The position numbers and the translations under genes are program-made. The notes under the pieces are model-generated. The model had not been told where the DNA came from, did not search any database, and was given only the letters and a program-made list of their open reading frames with translations. From Candidatus Nanopelagicaceae bacterium (GTDB lineage: Bacteria > Actinomycetota > Actinomycetes > Nanopelagicales > Nanopelagicaceae), in NCBI GenBank assembly GCA_009694285.1, contig SHVK01000001.1, positions 49,944 to 113,943 on the forward strand: DNA of 64,000 nt, given 5' to 3'. This document shows, in pieces, positions 35,592 to 45,399 of the stretch. The first letter of the stretch is position 1; the number at the start of each line of letters is the position of its first letter.

Positions 35592-36682
35592 AAGTAATAA
35601 TTGCAGGAGGTGGCACGGCAGGTCATGTTTTGCCTGCGCTGGAGGTGGCAAATGAAATTAAAAAAAGATTTAATAAAGCAGATATTCTTTTTATCGGTTC
35701 AAAAGGTGGAGCAGATGAAAAACTGGTGCCTGCAGAGAATTATCAAATCAGATATTTATCAAAAGCTAATTTTCCACGCAAGTTAAATTTGGCTTCACTA
35801 ACTTTTATCCCTCGCTTTTCCGCGGCGATAATTCAATCCGTGTTTTTATTACGAAGTTCGACTCTCGCCGTAGGTTTTGGAGGTTATGTTGCGACGCCGG
35901 TATACATAGCTGCCCGAATACTTGGTATTCCAATCGCAATCCATGAAGCTAATTCGGTCCCGGGACTTGCAAATCGAGTAGGCCGTAAGTGGGCGAAAGT
36001 TGTAGCTGTTTTCAACCCAATAAATAATTGGAATGATCAACATGTTATTGGTTTTCCGATGCGAAATAGCATTGTCGAAGCGGCAAAACTGAATGGACAA
36101 GATTTATTTTTGGCTAAAGCAGCAGCGCGTAAAGAGTTGGGGTTGCAATCTGAAGGAAGAATTTTACTAGTAATGGGCGGCTCTCTTGGATCACAGAAAA
36201 TTAATGATGCGGTAATTGCGATAACCACGCGCTTAAATATTGAGAATATTTCCATTTTACATTTAATTGGCGTTGGTAATGCCAAAGCAATTGATTCTGC
36301 TGGGTATAAACAGATTCCTTACTTGGCAAAGATGGAGTTGGCTTATTTAGCAGCGGATTTTGTTATTGCAAGAGCGGGGGCAGGAACTTGTGCAGAGATC
36401 GAAGCTATGGGATTGCCAGCCGTATTTATCCCATTGTCGATTGGTAATGGTGAACAGGTAGTAAATGCTGAGAAATTCATCACCCGTGGAAGTGCAAAAA
36501 TCCTACTAAACAGTAAATGCACTTCAGATAATTTATTATTTATAGTTTTAGAAATCAATAAGTCATTTGCGGAAATCTCAAACAATGCTATTTCAAATAA
36601 AAGTACTAAATTGTCCGCTGCTGCTGATTTCGTTGATTTGATTGATGAAAAGATTTTGCATTCACACAAAGGGGAATTTTGA
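35588..36682 (+). CDS. murG: UDP-GlcNAc:lipid I N-acetylglucosaminyltransferase MurG
   Basis: 364 residues, GT-B fold. Starts KVIIAGGGTAGHVLPALEVA; GFGGYVATPVYIAARILGIP and IHEANSVPGLANR in the acceptor domain; LLVMGGSLGSQKIND and ARAGAGTCAEIEAMGLPAVFIPL in the donor domain. It converts lipid I to lipid II at the membrane face. The stop (TGA) shares one base with the murC ATG. Confidence 0.95.
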   Translation: MKVIIAGGGTAGHVLPALEVANEIKKRFNKADILFIGSKGGADEKLVPAENYQIRYLSKANFPRKLNLASLTFIPRFSAAIIQSVFLLRSSTLAVGFGGYVATPVYIAARILGIPIAIHEANSVPGLANRVGRKWAKVVAVFNPINNWNDQHVIGFPMRNSIVEAAKLNGQDLFLAKAAARKELGLQSEGRILLVMGGSLGSQKINDAVIAITTRLNIENISILHLIGVGNAKAIDSAGYKQIPYLAKMELAYLAADFVIARAGAGTCAEIEAMGLPAVFIPLSIGNGEQVVNAEKFITRGSAKILLNSKCTSDNLLFIVLEINKSFAEISNNAISNKSTKLSAAADFVDLIDEKILHSHKGEF

Positions 36683-38070
36683 TGCTAAATGAACCCGTAC
36701 ATTTTATCGGCATCGGTGGTGCGGGAATGAGCGCTATAGCCAGAATACTTTTGGATCGTGGAGTGCAAGTTTCAGGTTCTGACGCAAAAGACTCAATAGT
36801 TATAGCAAGTTTGCGAACACTTGGCGCTAAAGTTGAAATTGGTCACCATGGAGATAACATCTCATTGGCAAAAACAGTGGTGGTATCTGCTGCTATAAAA
36901 GTAAGTAATCCCGAATTGAAGGCAGCGTTAGAATCGGGGATTCCCGTGCTTTCACGGGCGCAATCCTTGAGTGAATTAATGAAAGGTTACAGATCTGTTG
37001 CAGTTGCCGGGACTCACGGAAAAACTACAACAACTTCAATGTTGGCAGTTGCAATCCAAGAGTGCGGCGTTGATCCTTCATTTGCAATCGGAGGGACCCC
37101 AAATGATTCAAATTCAAATTCACATCATGGCACCGGAGATATATTTATAGCTGAGGCTGATGAATCTGATAGTTCTTTTTTGGTTTACAATCCTTATGGT
37201 GCAATTATTACAAATGTTGAAATAGATCATGTTGATCATTTTTCTTCGAAAGAACAATTGCATGAAACATTCTTTGATTTTGTTAAATCCATAAATGAAT
37301 TCTTAGTTATTTGCATAGATGATGCTGGCGGAAGTGAAATTGCCAATTCAGTTAAAAAACTTCCATTAAATCTGATTACTTATGGGGAATCAGAAAACTC
37401 ACAAGTGCGAATTTCACATATTTCAACATTCGCTACTGGCTCTTTTTTTAGAATTACCTGGCAAGGAGTAGTACTTGGTGAAGTTAGTTTAAATATTCCA
37501 GGAAGGCATAATGTTCTGAATGCAGCGGCGGCATTGGCCGCTGGATTGGCTTTAGGCTTAAATCCAAATCAATTGATCCTTGGACTTTCCAAATTTCAGG
37601 GGGTTCGTCGTAGATTTGAGTTAAAAGGAAATGTAAGAGATATTCGAGTTTTTGATGATTATGCGCACCATCCAACTGAGGTAAGTGCAACTATTGCCAC
37701 CGCCAGAGAGGTTGTTGAAGATGGCAAGATCATCGTTATTTTTCAACCACACCGTTATTCACGCACACTTGCTTTTACTGAGGGGTTTGCATCCTCTCTG
37801 TCAGATGCGGATCAAGTTATTTTATTGGATATTTATGGTGCGGGTGAGGAGTCAATTCCTGGTGCCAGCAGTTCAGTAATCGCCGAGAAGATCCGAGCGT
37901 TAGGGACCAAAGTTGATTTTGAACCCTCCATAGTGACAGCGATTGAATTGGCGGTATCTCCGGCTAAAGCCAATGATTTGATCATAACTATGGGCGCCGG
38001 AGATGTCACCTCGCTTGGAATGCAGATACTCACGAGATTAGCTGAAGCAGCCAATTCAGATGAATCGTAA
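36682..38070 (+). CDS. murC: UDP-MurNAc L-alanine ligase MurC
   Basis: 462 residues from the ATG inside TGATG; the TTG three bases earlier is unnecessary. HFIGIGGAGMSAIARIL, ATP site VAGTHGKTTTTSM, EADESDSSFL, NVEIDHVDHF and DDYAHHPTEVSATI are diagnostic. It adds the first L-Ala of the stem peptide. It overlaps ftsQ by 11 bp. Confidence 0.95.
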   Translation: MLNEPVHFIGIGGAGMSAIARILLDRGVQVSGSDAKDSIVIASLRTLGAKVEIGHHGDNISLAKTVVVSAAIKVSNPELKAALESGIPVLSRAQSLSELMKGYRSVAVAGTHGKTTTTSMLAVAIQECGVDPSFAIGGTPNDSNSNSHHGTGDIFIAEADESDSSFLVYNPYGAIITNVEIDHVDHFSSKEQLHETFFDFVKSINEFLVICIDDAGGSEIANSVKKLPLNLITYGESENSQVRISHISTFATGSFFRITWQGVVLGEVSLNIPGRHNVLNAAAALAAGLALGLNPNQLILGLSKFQGVRRRFELKGNVRDIRVFDDYAHHPTEVSATIATAREVVEDGKIIVIFQPHRYSRTLAFTEGFASSLSDADQVILLDIYGAGEESIPGASSSVIAEKIRALGTKVDFEPSIVTAIELAVSPAKANDLIITMGAGDVTSLGMQILTRLAEAANSDES

Positions 38071-38743
38071 AAATATATATTTAATTGCCGCTGTTGTTTT
38101 GGTATCGCTCTTGGCATATCTCTTGGGATGGTCAGGATTAATGAACGTAGATCAAATTAAGGTTGCCGGAGTTATTAAAACGCAAAATGTTTCCAAGTTG
38201 TCAGTGAAGGAAATTATAAAATTAAGTGGAATTAAAAAAGGGCAGCCAATGGCACGTGTTAATTCATCTGCTGTAAAAAGAAAATTACTTGCTTTTCCGC
38301 AAATATTAGATGTAAAAGTCAATCGACAGTTACCTGGCACGGTAGTAATAGATTTGAAGCTGCGAAAAATTGAAATAGCGGTTACCGCTGCCGGAGGTGG
38401 GTATCTTGTGGGAGATTCTTCAGGAGTGACTTTTGCAAAAGTAAGTCAAGTGCCGCGTGGAATACCAATTATTAGGGCCTCAACATCCAAGCTATTACTT
38501 AGGCAAACTTTGTTGGTCTTTCATTCTCTGCCCCCTAAGATCCAAAATCGAGTAATTTCTATTGACGCTAAAACCCGAGATTCAATAACTTTCAATTTGA
38601 CCTTAGGGGTACAAATAGTCTGGGGGGGCACACAAGAGCAGGATTTGAAAATTGAGGTTTTAAATGCACTTTTAGCAGATTCTAAGAATAAGAGGGTCAA
38701 AATTATTGATATCTCCTCACCTTTAGCTCCTACTGTTAGATAA
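38060..38743 (+). CDS. ftsQ: Cell division protein FtsQ/DivIB
   Basis: 227 residues. Very short cytoplasmic N-terminus (MNRKN), one membrane segment (about 6-25), then a POTRA domain (VDQIKVAGVIKTQNVS to about 100) and the FtsQ beta domain with LPGTVVIDLKLRKIEIAV. It links FtsL/FtsB to the early divisome. The unusually short cytoplasmic tail, shorter than in streptomycetes or mycobacteria, suits a reduced genome. Confidence 0.88.
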   Translation: MNRKNIYLIAAVVLVSLLAYLLGWSGLMNVDQIKVAGVIKTQNVSKLSVKEIIKLSGIKKGQPMARVNSSAVKRKLLAFPQILDVKVNRQLPGTVVIDLKLRKIEIAVTAAGGGYLVGDSSGVTFAKVSQVPRGIPIIRASTSKLLLRQTLLVFHSLPPKIQNRVISIDAKTRDSITFNLTLGVQIVWGGTQEQDLKIEVLNALLADSKNKRVKIIDISSPLAPTVR

Positions 38744-38841
38744 ATTCTTTTACTAAAATTCGCGACACAGAAAAAAAGATTTGCTAGGTGTTTGTAGCCA
38801 GAGCGATTCCCCCCTACCTTCAGCCAGGTTTTGCGAACTCG

Positions 38842-38864
38842 CTCACTCTCAACTAGAGAGTGAG
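38842..38864 (+). promoter_or_regulatory. Perfect hairpin in the ftsZ leader
   Basis: CTCACTCTC and GAGAGTGAG form a perfect 9-bp stem with a 5-nt AACTA loop. The stem ends 9 nt before the AAGGAGGGGG ribosome-binding site of ftsZ. There is no U-run, so it is not an intrinsic terminator. It may be a mRNA processing, stability or translation-control element in the 143-bp ftsQ-ftsZ gap, which otherwise probably holds an ftsZ promoter that I could not define. Confidence 0.6.
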
Positions 38865-38886
38865 GTTTCGTTAAGGAGGGGGTTCC

Positions 38887-40029
38887 GTGGCTACACCACA
38901 AAATTATTTAGCAGTTATCAAAGTAGTTGGTATTGGCGGCGGCGGAGTAAATGCAGTTAATCGCATGATAGATGTTGGATTAAAAGGTGTTGAATTCATT
39001 GCGATTAATACTGATGCCCAAGCTTTATTAATGAGTGACGCTGATGTGAAATTAGATATAGGACGTGCAGTAACTCGTGGACTTGGCGCAGGTGCATCTC
39101 CCGATATTGGAAGACAGGCTGCGCAAGATCATATTGATGAAATTACAGAAGTATTACGTGGTGCAGATATGGTTTTTGTAACTGCAGGTGAAGGTGGTGG
39201 AACTGGAACTGGCGGTGCACCAATCATTGCAAAAATTGCGCGCGAATTAGGAGCACTAACAGTTGGTGTTGTTACTCGACCATTTACCTTTGAAGGCAAG
39301 CGTCGTGCCTCTCAAGCAGATGAAGGAATCGCAGATTTACGTGCAGAAGTCGATACATTAATAGTTATTCCAAATGATCGACTTTTGTCGATTTCAGATC
39401 GCAATATAACCGCACTCGAAGCATTTAAAAGCGCGGATCAAGTACTGCTTGCCGGTGTGCAGGGAATTACAGATTTGATCACTACGCCTGGTTTAATCAA
39501 TCTAGATTTTGCAGATGTTCGCAGCATTATGAAAGATGCCGGATCAGCATTAATGGGTATTGGTTCCGCTCGTGGCGAAGCGCGTGCAACTCGTGCTGCT
39601 GAGAGTGCTATAGCCAGCCCATTACTTGAAGCCTCAATAGATGGTGCACACGGAGTGCTCCTGTCGATTGCCGGAGGATCTGATTTAGGTTTATTTGAAA
39701 TAAGTGAAGCCGCAGAATTAGTAGCAGCTTCGGCTCACCCAGATGCAAATATTATTTACGGCACTGTAATTGATGATGCATTAGGGGATGAGGTGCGGGT
39801 GACTGTGATTGCTGCGGGCTTTGAAGGGGGAGAACCTACAAAAATCATCTCACCTCCACCAAGTGTTTCTGCGGTAGCTCCTGTAGCGGTACCCTCAAGT
39901 AATGAAAAGAGTGACCCAATTGATATTGCTGCCGCTATCACTACCGCTCCACCGCGTGAACGCAAGCGCATTGTCTTCGAAGAAGATGGATCCGTTGAAG
40001 AGTTGGATATCCCAGATTTCCTTAAGTAA
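38887..40029 (+). CDS. ftsZ: Cell division GTPase FtsZ
   Basis: 380 residues. [16 protein letters not shown], the tubulin signature [15 protein letters not shown], and the T7 synergy loop [15 protein letters not shown] are intact. A variable linker (about 315-355) leads to a conserved C-terminal peptide ELDIPDFLK that binds SepF. It forms the Z ring. GTG start with a very strong SD (AAGGAGGGGG). No ftsA gene is present, as usual in actinobacteria. Confidence 0.96.
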   Translation: MATPQNYLAVIKVVGIGGGGVNAVNRMIDVGLKGVEFIAINTDAQALLMSDADVKLDIGRAVTRGLGAGASPDIGRQAAQDHIDEITEVLRGADMVFVTAGEGGGTGTGGAPIIAKIARELGALTVGVVTRPFTFEGKRRASQADEGIADLRAEVDTLIVIPNDRLLSISDRNITALEAFKSADQVLLAGVQGITDLITTPGLINLDFADVRSIMKDAGSALMGIGSARGEARATRAAESAIASPLLEASIDGAHGVLLSIAGGSDLGLFEISEAAELVAASAHPDANIIYGTVIDDALGDEVRVTVIAAGFEGGEPTKIISPPPSVSAVAPVAVPSSNEKSDPIDIAAAITTAPPRERKRIVFEEDGSVEELDIPDFLK

Positions 40030-40719
40030 ATGAAGTTTTACTATACCGATAGAAATGGTGGCGTCAGCGCGGCCCCATTTGCCACCTTCAATTTGTCAGC
40101 TAATGTCGGGGATGATCCTGTTGCGGTTGCAAAAAACCGTGAAGCATTAGCCGCAAAAGTTGAAGTGGCTCCTGCAAAATTGTTTTTTATGGAGCAAGTT
40201 CACGGAAATGAAATTGCGATAATTGATAAAGAGAGTGACCCTTCGATCTCCCCAACTGCCGATGCTTTGATTACGAGAGAATTAAATTATGGCCTAACGG
40301 TGATGTTTGCAGATTGTGCTCCACTTTTACTTTCCAGCAAGCAAGTGTCTGCCGCCGTACATGTAGGTCGCAAAGGATTATTGGCAGATATTGTTGACAA
40401 AGTAGTGGTTCAAATGCGCGACATGGGTGCTATTGGAATTAGCGCTCAGATTGGCCCAACTATTTGCGGAAAATGCTATGAAGTATCAGCGGAAATGCGT
40501 GATGAGGCTGAAGACTTTATGCCGATAGCTGCTAGTCAAACTCGCAGATCTGCTCCAAGTATTGATATTCCAAAAGCAATTATCTCAATCTTGTCTACCG
40601 CACAAATTCCGGGAAAATGGAATGGTGTTTGCACTCATGAAGATCAATCTTTTTTCTCATACCGTCGAGACAAACTCACCGGCCGCCAAGCCGGAGTAGT
40701 GGTGCACGGAAGACGTTAA
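40030..40719 (+). CDS. pgeF: Peptidoglycan editing factor PgeF (YfiH/YlmD, laccase-like)
   Basis: 229 residues. FMEQVHGNEIA, ADALITRELNYGLTVMFADCAPLLL, AAVHVGRKGLLADIV and CTHEDQSFFSYRRD provide the His/Cys metal ligands of the family; the usual HAGWRG is HVGRKG here. E. coli YfiH removes wrongly incorporated L-Ser from UDP-MurNAc. Its ATG directly follows the ftsZ stop. Confidence 0.92.
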   Translation: MKFYYTDRNGGVSAAPFATFNLSANVGDDPVAVAKNREALAAKVEVAPAKLFFMEQVHGNEIAIIDKESDPSISPTADALITRELNYGLTVMFADCAPLLLSSKQVSAAVHVGRKGLLADIVDKVVVQMRDMGAIGISAQIGPTICGKCYEVSAEMRDEAEDFMPIAASQTRRSAPSIDIPKAIISILSTAQIPGKWNGVCTHEDQSFFSYRRDKLTGRQAGVVVHGRR

Positions 40720-41444
40720 TGTCTAGTAGCGCGAGACATCATGAGATTTCTCAAAATTTAGCTGCGGTAGAACGTGAGATTTGCCTTGCCGTCAAAAAGA
40801 GCAATCGAGAGAGATCTGAAATAACTTTAATCGTTGTTACAAAAAATTTTCCAGCTAGTGACGTTGTGCATCTTTATGATTTAGGAATTCGTAATTTTGG
40901 CGAAAATCGAGATCAAGAGGCTAAGGCTAAAGTTGAAGAGTTCAAAAATTACGTTGCTGATGATGCGAAAAATGAAAAAGAGATTAAATGGCATTTCCAA
41001 GGACAGTTACAACGAAATAAATTACGATCAATTGCAACTTGGGCAGATTTTATTCATTCATTTGATCAAGAAAGATATTTGCTGCCGCTCCAACAATTGT
41101 CCATAGAGTTAGAAAAACCAATCTCACTGCTACTGCAACTCTCTTTAGATCTTCCGATTCGACCAGACCGTGGGGGAGTAGCACCAGAGGAGTTGATTGA
41201 ATTAGGGGAAAAAGTGAAGCAGTATTCAGGATTAAAACTGCAAGGATTAATGGCCGTAGCGCCATTAGATGTGGCCCCTGAATTGGCTTTTAACGCACTT
41301 AAAACCATTAGCGGGACTTTTTTAAAGGCTTTTCCAGATGCTGATTGGATCTCTGCCGGGATGAGTGGTGATTTTGCCGCAGCAATCGCAGCCGGCGCGA
41401 CACATTTAAGAGTTGGCAGTTCAATCCTCGGATCACGCGTATAA
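40719..41444 (+). CDS. yggS: PLP homeostasis protein YggS/YlmE
   Basis: 241 residues, alanine racemase-like TIM barrel. The PLP lysine is in LIVVTKNFPASDV; IRNFGENRDQEA, WHFQGQLQRNKLR and MSGDFAAAIAAGATHLRVGSSILG are conserved family motifs. It has no enzyme activity in known cases and buffers PLP. Start by TAATG overlap with pgeF. Confidence 0.93.
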   Translation: MSSSARHHEISQNLAAVEREICLAVKKSNRERSEITLIVVTKNFPASDVVHLYDLGIRNFGENRDQEAKAKVEEFKNYVADDAKNEKEIKWHFQGQLQRNKLRSIATWADFIHSFDQERYLLPLQQLSIELEKPISLLLQLSLDLPIRPDRGGVAPEELIELGEKVKQYSGLKLQGLMAVAPLDVAPELAFNALKTISGTFLKAFPDADWISAGMSGDFAAAIAAGATHLRVGSSILGSRV

Positions 41445-41463
41445 GACAGGTATCGTTATAGGC

Positions 41464-41958
41464 ATGTCGAGTCCGCTACGTAAAATGGCCCTTTATCTTG
41501 GACTTGTTGATGACGGAAGTGCCGGCGAAGAGAGTTTTACACCTTCAACTGCTAAATCCGCACCAGCAGCCCGTCCGCGTCCAGTAATCCCAAATCTAGT
41601 TTCGAGTGCCCGTCGTTCTGTTGAATTAGTGCACTCGGCACCTCAAACGCATGCACTTGCTTTGGATCTAGATGCGCCAGTAGAAAAAATCGTAACTTTG
41701 CATCCACGCAGTTATAACGATGCGCGGACAATTGGGGAGCATTACCGTGAATACACCCCTGTGATTATGAACTTAACTGAAATGGATGATGCGGATGCAA
41801 AACGGTTAGTTGATTTTGCAGCAGGATTAGTATTTGGTCACCGTGGAGTTATTGAGAAAGTGACTAAGAGCGTCTTTCTTTTGTCACCACCAAATGTAAA
41901 AGTGTCACCTGAAGAGAAAGTGGCTGCCGCAGAGGCGAGCTTCTTTAATCAGAGCTAA
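41464..41958 (+). CDS. sepF: Cell division protein SepF
   Basis: 164 residues from ATG 41464, giving the family start MSSPLRKMALYLGLVDD, the membrane-binding amphipathic helix. A disordered Ala/Pro linker (about 25-60) leads to the SepF core: IVTLHPRSYNDARTIGEHYRE, PVIMNLTEMDDADAKRLVDFAAGLVFG and FLLSPPNVKV. It anchors FtsZ to the membrane in place of FtsA/ZipA. The longer frame from 41413 lies inside yggS and lacks family support. Confidence 0.93.
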   Translation: MSSPLRKMALYLGLVDDGSAGEESFTPSTAKSAPAARPRPVIPNLVSSARRSVELVHSAPQTHALALDLDAPVEKIVTLHPRSYNDARTIGEHYREYTPVIMNLTEMDDADAKRLVDFAAGLVFGHRGVIEKVTKSVFLLSPPNVKVSPEEKVAAAEASFFNQS

Positions 41959-41967
41959 TCAAATCTA

Positions 41968-42252
41968 ATGGGAGCGCTTGGTTCAGTTTTACACTCAGTA
42001 CTGCAATTATTTATAATTACATTAATCGCTCGCTTAGTCTTAGATTATGTACAAATGTTTGCCCGAAATTGGCGTCCAAAAGGAATCGCTTTAGTTCTTG
42101 CTGAATTCGTATTTACAATTACTGAAAAGCCATTGGTTTTTGTACGTAAATTTGTACCACCACTGCGAGTGGGATCGGTCAATATCGACTTGGCATTTGT
42201 ATTGCTATTTTTTGGAGTTCAACTTTTGATGCGTTTTGTGGTGCTTCTATAA
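41968..42252 (+). CDS. YggT family membrane protein
   Basis: 94 residues with two membrane segments (about 5-28 and 70-92). LIARLVLDYVQMFARNWRPKG and EKPLVFVRKFVPPLRVGSVNIDLAF are the YggT signature. In streptomycetes the protein at this place (SepG/YlmG) affects Z-ring placement and nucleoid shape. It ends 6 bp inside the convergent ileS gene. In most actinobacteria divIVA would come next; here it does not. Confidence 0.9.
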   Translation: MGALGSVLHSVLQLFIITLIARLVLDYVQMFARNWRPKGIALVLAEFVFTITEKPLVFVRKFVPPLRVGSVNIDLAFVLLFFGVQLLMRFVVLL

Positions 42253-45200
42253 CCGCAAAAGTTTCAACCCGAGTTCTAGCTCCCCATCAGCAAATTTCAA
42301 GGATGAATCTTTTTCAACTTCCAAAGCTAGAACTTCTTCCGAAATAAGTTTTATTCCGCTTTCTAGGGCGTCGCTAACTTCAGCAGAACCGTTCCAAATC
42401 AATTTGATCCGATCAGAGACATCAAAGCCAGCATTTTTGCGTTCCTCTTGAATGGCCCGAATAATCTCGCGAATAACACCTTCTTGATGTAACTCTGGCG
42501 TGATGGTTAAATCAATGGCAACACTTTCACCATCGTGAGAAGCCACCGCCCATCCACTGCGTGGAGTTTCAGTAATAATTAGATCCTCTTCATTGACTTC
42601 AAAGTTGGAATCATTGCTGAGAATAATTTGTGGCTGACCACTGCGCACCTTTCCAACAACATCTGCGGCATTAAGTTTTGATAAAGCAGTTGCGATCTCT
42701 TGTACATTTGCACCATATTTGGTGCCAAGTGTTCGGAAATTGGCTTTAATTGAGTAATCAACAAGTTCACCGTCAGCAGTTGATAGATCTTCGATCCGAT
42801 GGACATTTAACTCATCGGCAATCTCACTTTGTAATTCGTGACTTAATCGGGCAAAACCAGAGATAAGTGCCCGGCCAAGAGGTTGCCGAATCTTTACTCC
42901 AGACTCAGCACGTGCGGCTCTACCAAGCTCTACGAGTCTGCGCGTAGCAGCCACGGCATCACCTAGTGCTAGATCAACCGAACCTTGATTAAAGATCGGC
43001 CAATCAGCCAAGTGAACTGAATCAACTACATCTGGTTGGACAACTTTGATTACATCTTGCCAAACTTTCTCCGTGATGAAAGGCACCATTGGAGCCATGA
43101 TTAAAGTAAGCGATTTAATGCAATGGTGCAAAGTTTCCAAAGCTTGTGCATCGCCATCCCAAAATCTGCGACGAGAACGTCTGACATACCAATTTGATAA
43201 TTCATCAATAAATGTTGCCAAGGCGCGACCTGCGCTTTGTGAATCAAAATCTGTGAGAGAGCGATCACATTCGTCGATTGTGCGGTTTAGTTGTGAAATG
43301 ATCCAACGATCAAGAGTATTTTTAGAATTTAATACACCTGTTGGTTTGAAATCAGCGGCTTTTCCGTAAAGAGTTAGGAAGGAAACGGTATTCCAGTAAG
43401 TTAATAAAGTTTTACGGATCACATCGGAAATCGCATCATGACCAACGCGACGAGATGCCCAAGGCGATCCAGCAGCCAACATGTACCAACGTACGGCGTC
43501 AGCCCCATGTTTATCCATCAAAGGCATTGGCTCTAAAACATTTCCAAGATGCTTGCTCATCTTGCGACCATCTTTATCTAAAATATGTCCGAGACAGAGC
43601 ACAGTTTTGTATGAGGATTTATCAAAAACTAATGTTCCTATGGTCATCATTGTGTAGAACCAACCTCGAGTTTGATCGATCGCTTCACAAATGAAATCAG
43701 CTGGATAAGTTTTTTCAAACGCCTCTATGGAACCAGGCTTGTGTGGGTACCCCAATTGCGCAAATGGCATTGCGCCTGAGTCATACCAACAGTCGATTAC
43801 TTCTGGAACTCGCTTCATTTGACCACCACATTGCAGGCAATCAAAATAAATTTCATCAACAAATGGTCGGTGTGGATCCAACGCATCTAAATCATTACCA
43901 GTTCGTGCGCTCAGCTCTTTTCGGGATCCGATGCATTCAAGGTGGCCTTCGTCGCATCTCCAAATTGGTAGTGGAGTGCCCCAATAGCGGTTTCTGGAGA
44001 GCGCCCAATCAATATTATTTTCAAGCCAATCGCCGTATCTTCCGCTCTTGATAGTTTCTGGATGCCAATCAGTGTTTGTGTTTTCACGCATCAGGGCTTC
44101 TTTGATTGCGGTAGTTCGGATGTACCAAGATGGTTGTGCGTAATACATCAATGGGGTGTGGCACCGCCAGCAATGTGGGTATGAGTGTTGATACTGCAGA
44201 TGCTTGTAGAGGACTCCAAGCTTTTTTAACTCTTTAACCAATACTTTGTCACTATCTTTGAAGAACATACCTCCAACAACTGGAACTTCACTTAGAAACT
44301 TTCCGTCTCCAGCAATGGGATTAACTACCGGCAAATTGTATTTCCGGCAAACGATCAAATCTTCGGCACCAAATGCGGGTGATTGATGGACTAAGCCAGT
44401 TCCATCTTCGGTTGTCACATAATCAGCCAGTACTACGAAATGAGCGTCTGGTATCTCAACAAAATCAAAGGGTCTTTTATATTTGGTATGTTCTAAATCT
44501 TTTCCAGAAATCTCTTCAATGATTTGCAGATTTTCGCCCAGGATTTTAATTAAGGGCTCAGCCACTACATATATTTCATTTTCTTCAGTTTTTGCAACTA
44601 GATATTTGACTTTTGGATGCACGGCAATTGCAGTATTTGAAACTAGTGTCCACGGAGTTGTAGTCCAAACCAGTAATTTGGCATCAATCTCTGCTAAGTG
44701 GCCAGAGGTAATCGGAAATGAAACAAATACAGAAGGGTCAGTTATATTTTCATAACCTTGTGCAAGTTCATGATCGGATAATCCAGTTCCACATCGCGGA
44801 CAGTATGGAGCCACACGGTGGTCTTGAACTAAAAGTCCTTTTTTCCAAATCTCGCTGATTGACCACCAGACACTATCTATGTATTCGGGTGACATGGTCC
44901 AATAAGCTTTTTCAAAATCAACCCAGAAACCCATGCGTTCTGTCATCTCAACAAAAGCACCAACATGACGTTGTACCGATGTGCGACATTTCTCATTAAA
45001 TTCCGCGACACCATATTTTTCAATATCTGATTTACCCGTGAAACCTAATTCTTTTTCAACCGCAAGTTCAACCGGCAATCCGTGACAATCCCATCCAGCA
45101 AAACGCGGAACAAATGCACCTTTCATTGTGTGAAACCGCGGAAAGAGATCTTTAAATACGCGGGCTTCGATGTGATGAGTCCCCGGCAAACCATTTGCTG

Positions 45201-45396
45201 TCGGTGGACCTTCGTAAAAAGTCCATTCCCGGGCACCGGGAATATCGCGGACAGCGGTGCTCTTGGCAAAAATTTCTCCAGTGCGCCAAAATTCGAGGAT
45301 TTGATGTTCCATTAATGGTAAATCAATTTGGGCAGACAGGGCTGTGTAACTCGGGTACGTCAGGCTCCCAGAAGATTTACCTTTATCCGCGTTCAT
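42247..45396 (-). CDS. ileS: Isoleucyl-tRNA synthetase, type 2 (eukaryote/archaea-like)
   Basis: 1049 residues from ATG 45396. HIGH-type motif GLPGTHHIEAR, editing domain near LLVWTTTPWTLVSNTAIAV, and KMSKS-type motif DGRKMSKHLGN. The C-terminal domain lacks the zinc-finger of type 1 enzymes, and length and motifs match actinobacterial type 2 IleRS, a class often less sensitive to mupirocin. AGGAG is 4 nt before the start and inside the T-box sequestrator. Overlaps yggT convergently by 6 bp. Confidence 0.95.
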   Translation of the reverse strand: MNADKGKSSGSLTYPSYTALSAQIDLPLMEHQILEFWRTGEIFAKSTAVRDIPGAREWTFYEGPPTANGLPGTHHIEARVFKDLFPRFHTMKGAFVPRFAGWDCHGLPVELAVEKELGFTGKSDIEKYGVAEFNEKCRTSVQRHVGAFVEMTERMGFWVDFEKAYWTMSPEYIDSVWWSISEIWKKGLLVQDHRVAPYCPRCGTGLSDHELAQGYENITDPSVFVSFPITSGHLAEIDAKLLVWTTTPWTLVSNTAIAVHPKVKYLVAKTEENEIYVVAEPLIKILGENLQIIEEISGKDLEHTKYKRPFDFVEIPDAHFVVLADYVTTEDGTGLVHQSPAFGAEDLIVCRKYNLPVVNPIAGDGKFLSEVPVVGGMFFKDSDKVLVKELKKLGVLYKHLQYQHSYPHCWRCHTPLMYYAQPSWYIRTTAIKEALMRENTNTDWHPETIKSGRYGDWLENNIDWALSRNRYWGTPLPIWRCDEGHLECIGSRKELSARTGNDLDALDPHRPFVDEIYFDCLQCGGQMKRVPEVIDCWYDSGAMPFAQLGYPHKPGSIEAFEKTYPADFICEAIDQTRGWFYTMMTIGTLVFDKSSYKTVLCLGHILDKDGRKMSKHLGNVLEPMPLMDKHGADAVRWYMLAAGSPWASRRVGHDAISDVIRKTLLTYWNTVSFLTLYGKAADFKPTGVLNSKNTLDRWIISQLNRTIDECDRSLTDFDSQSAGRALATFIDELSNWYVRRSRRRFWDGDAQALETLHHCIKSLTLIMAPMVPFITEKVWQDVIKVVQPDVVDSVHLADWPIFNQGSVDLALGDAVAATRRLVELGRAARAESGVKIRQPLGRALISGFARLSHELQSEIADELNVHRIEDLSTADGELVDYSIKANFRTLGTKYGANVQEIATALSKLNAADVVGKVRSGQPQIILSNDSNFEVNEEDLIITETPRSGWAVASHDGESVAIDLTITPELHQEGVIREIIRAIQEERKNAGFDVSDRIKLIWNGSAEVSDALESGIKLISEEVLALEVEKDSSLKFADGELELGLKLLRL

Positions 45397-45399
45397 CAA

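Noticed and set aside
38800..38836. ACCT/AGGT pair followed by TTTT before ftsZ as an intrinsic terminator
   Set aside because: A 4-bp stem is not stable; probably chance.
41413..41463. Longer SepF with 17 extra N-terminal residues
   Set aside because: The extension lies in yggS and destroys the conserved N-terminal amphipathic helix position; ATG 41464 fits the family.
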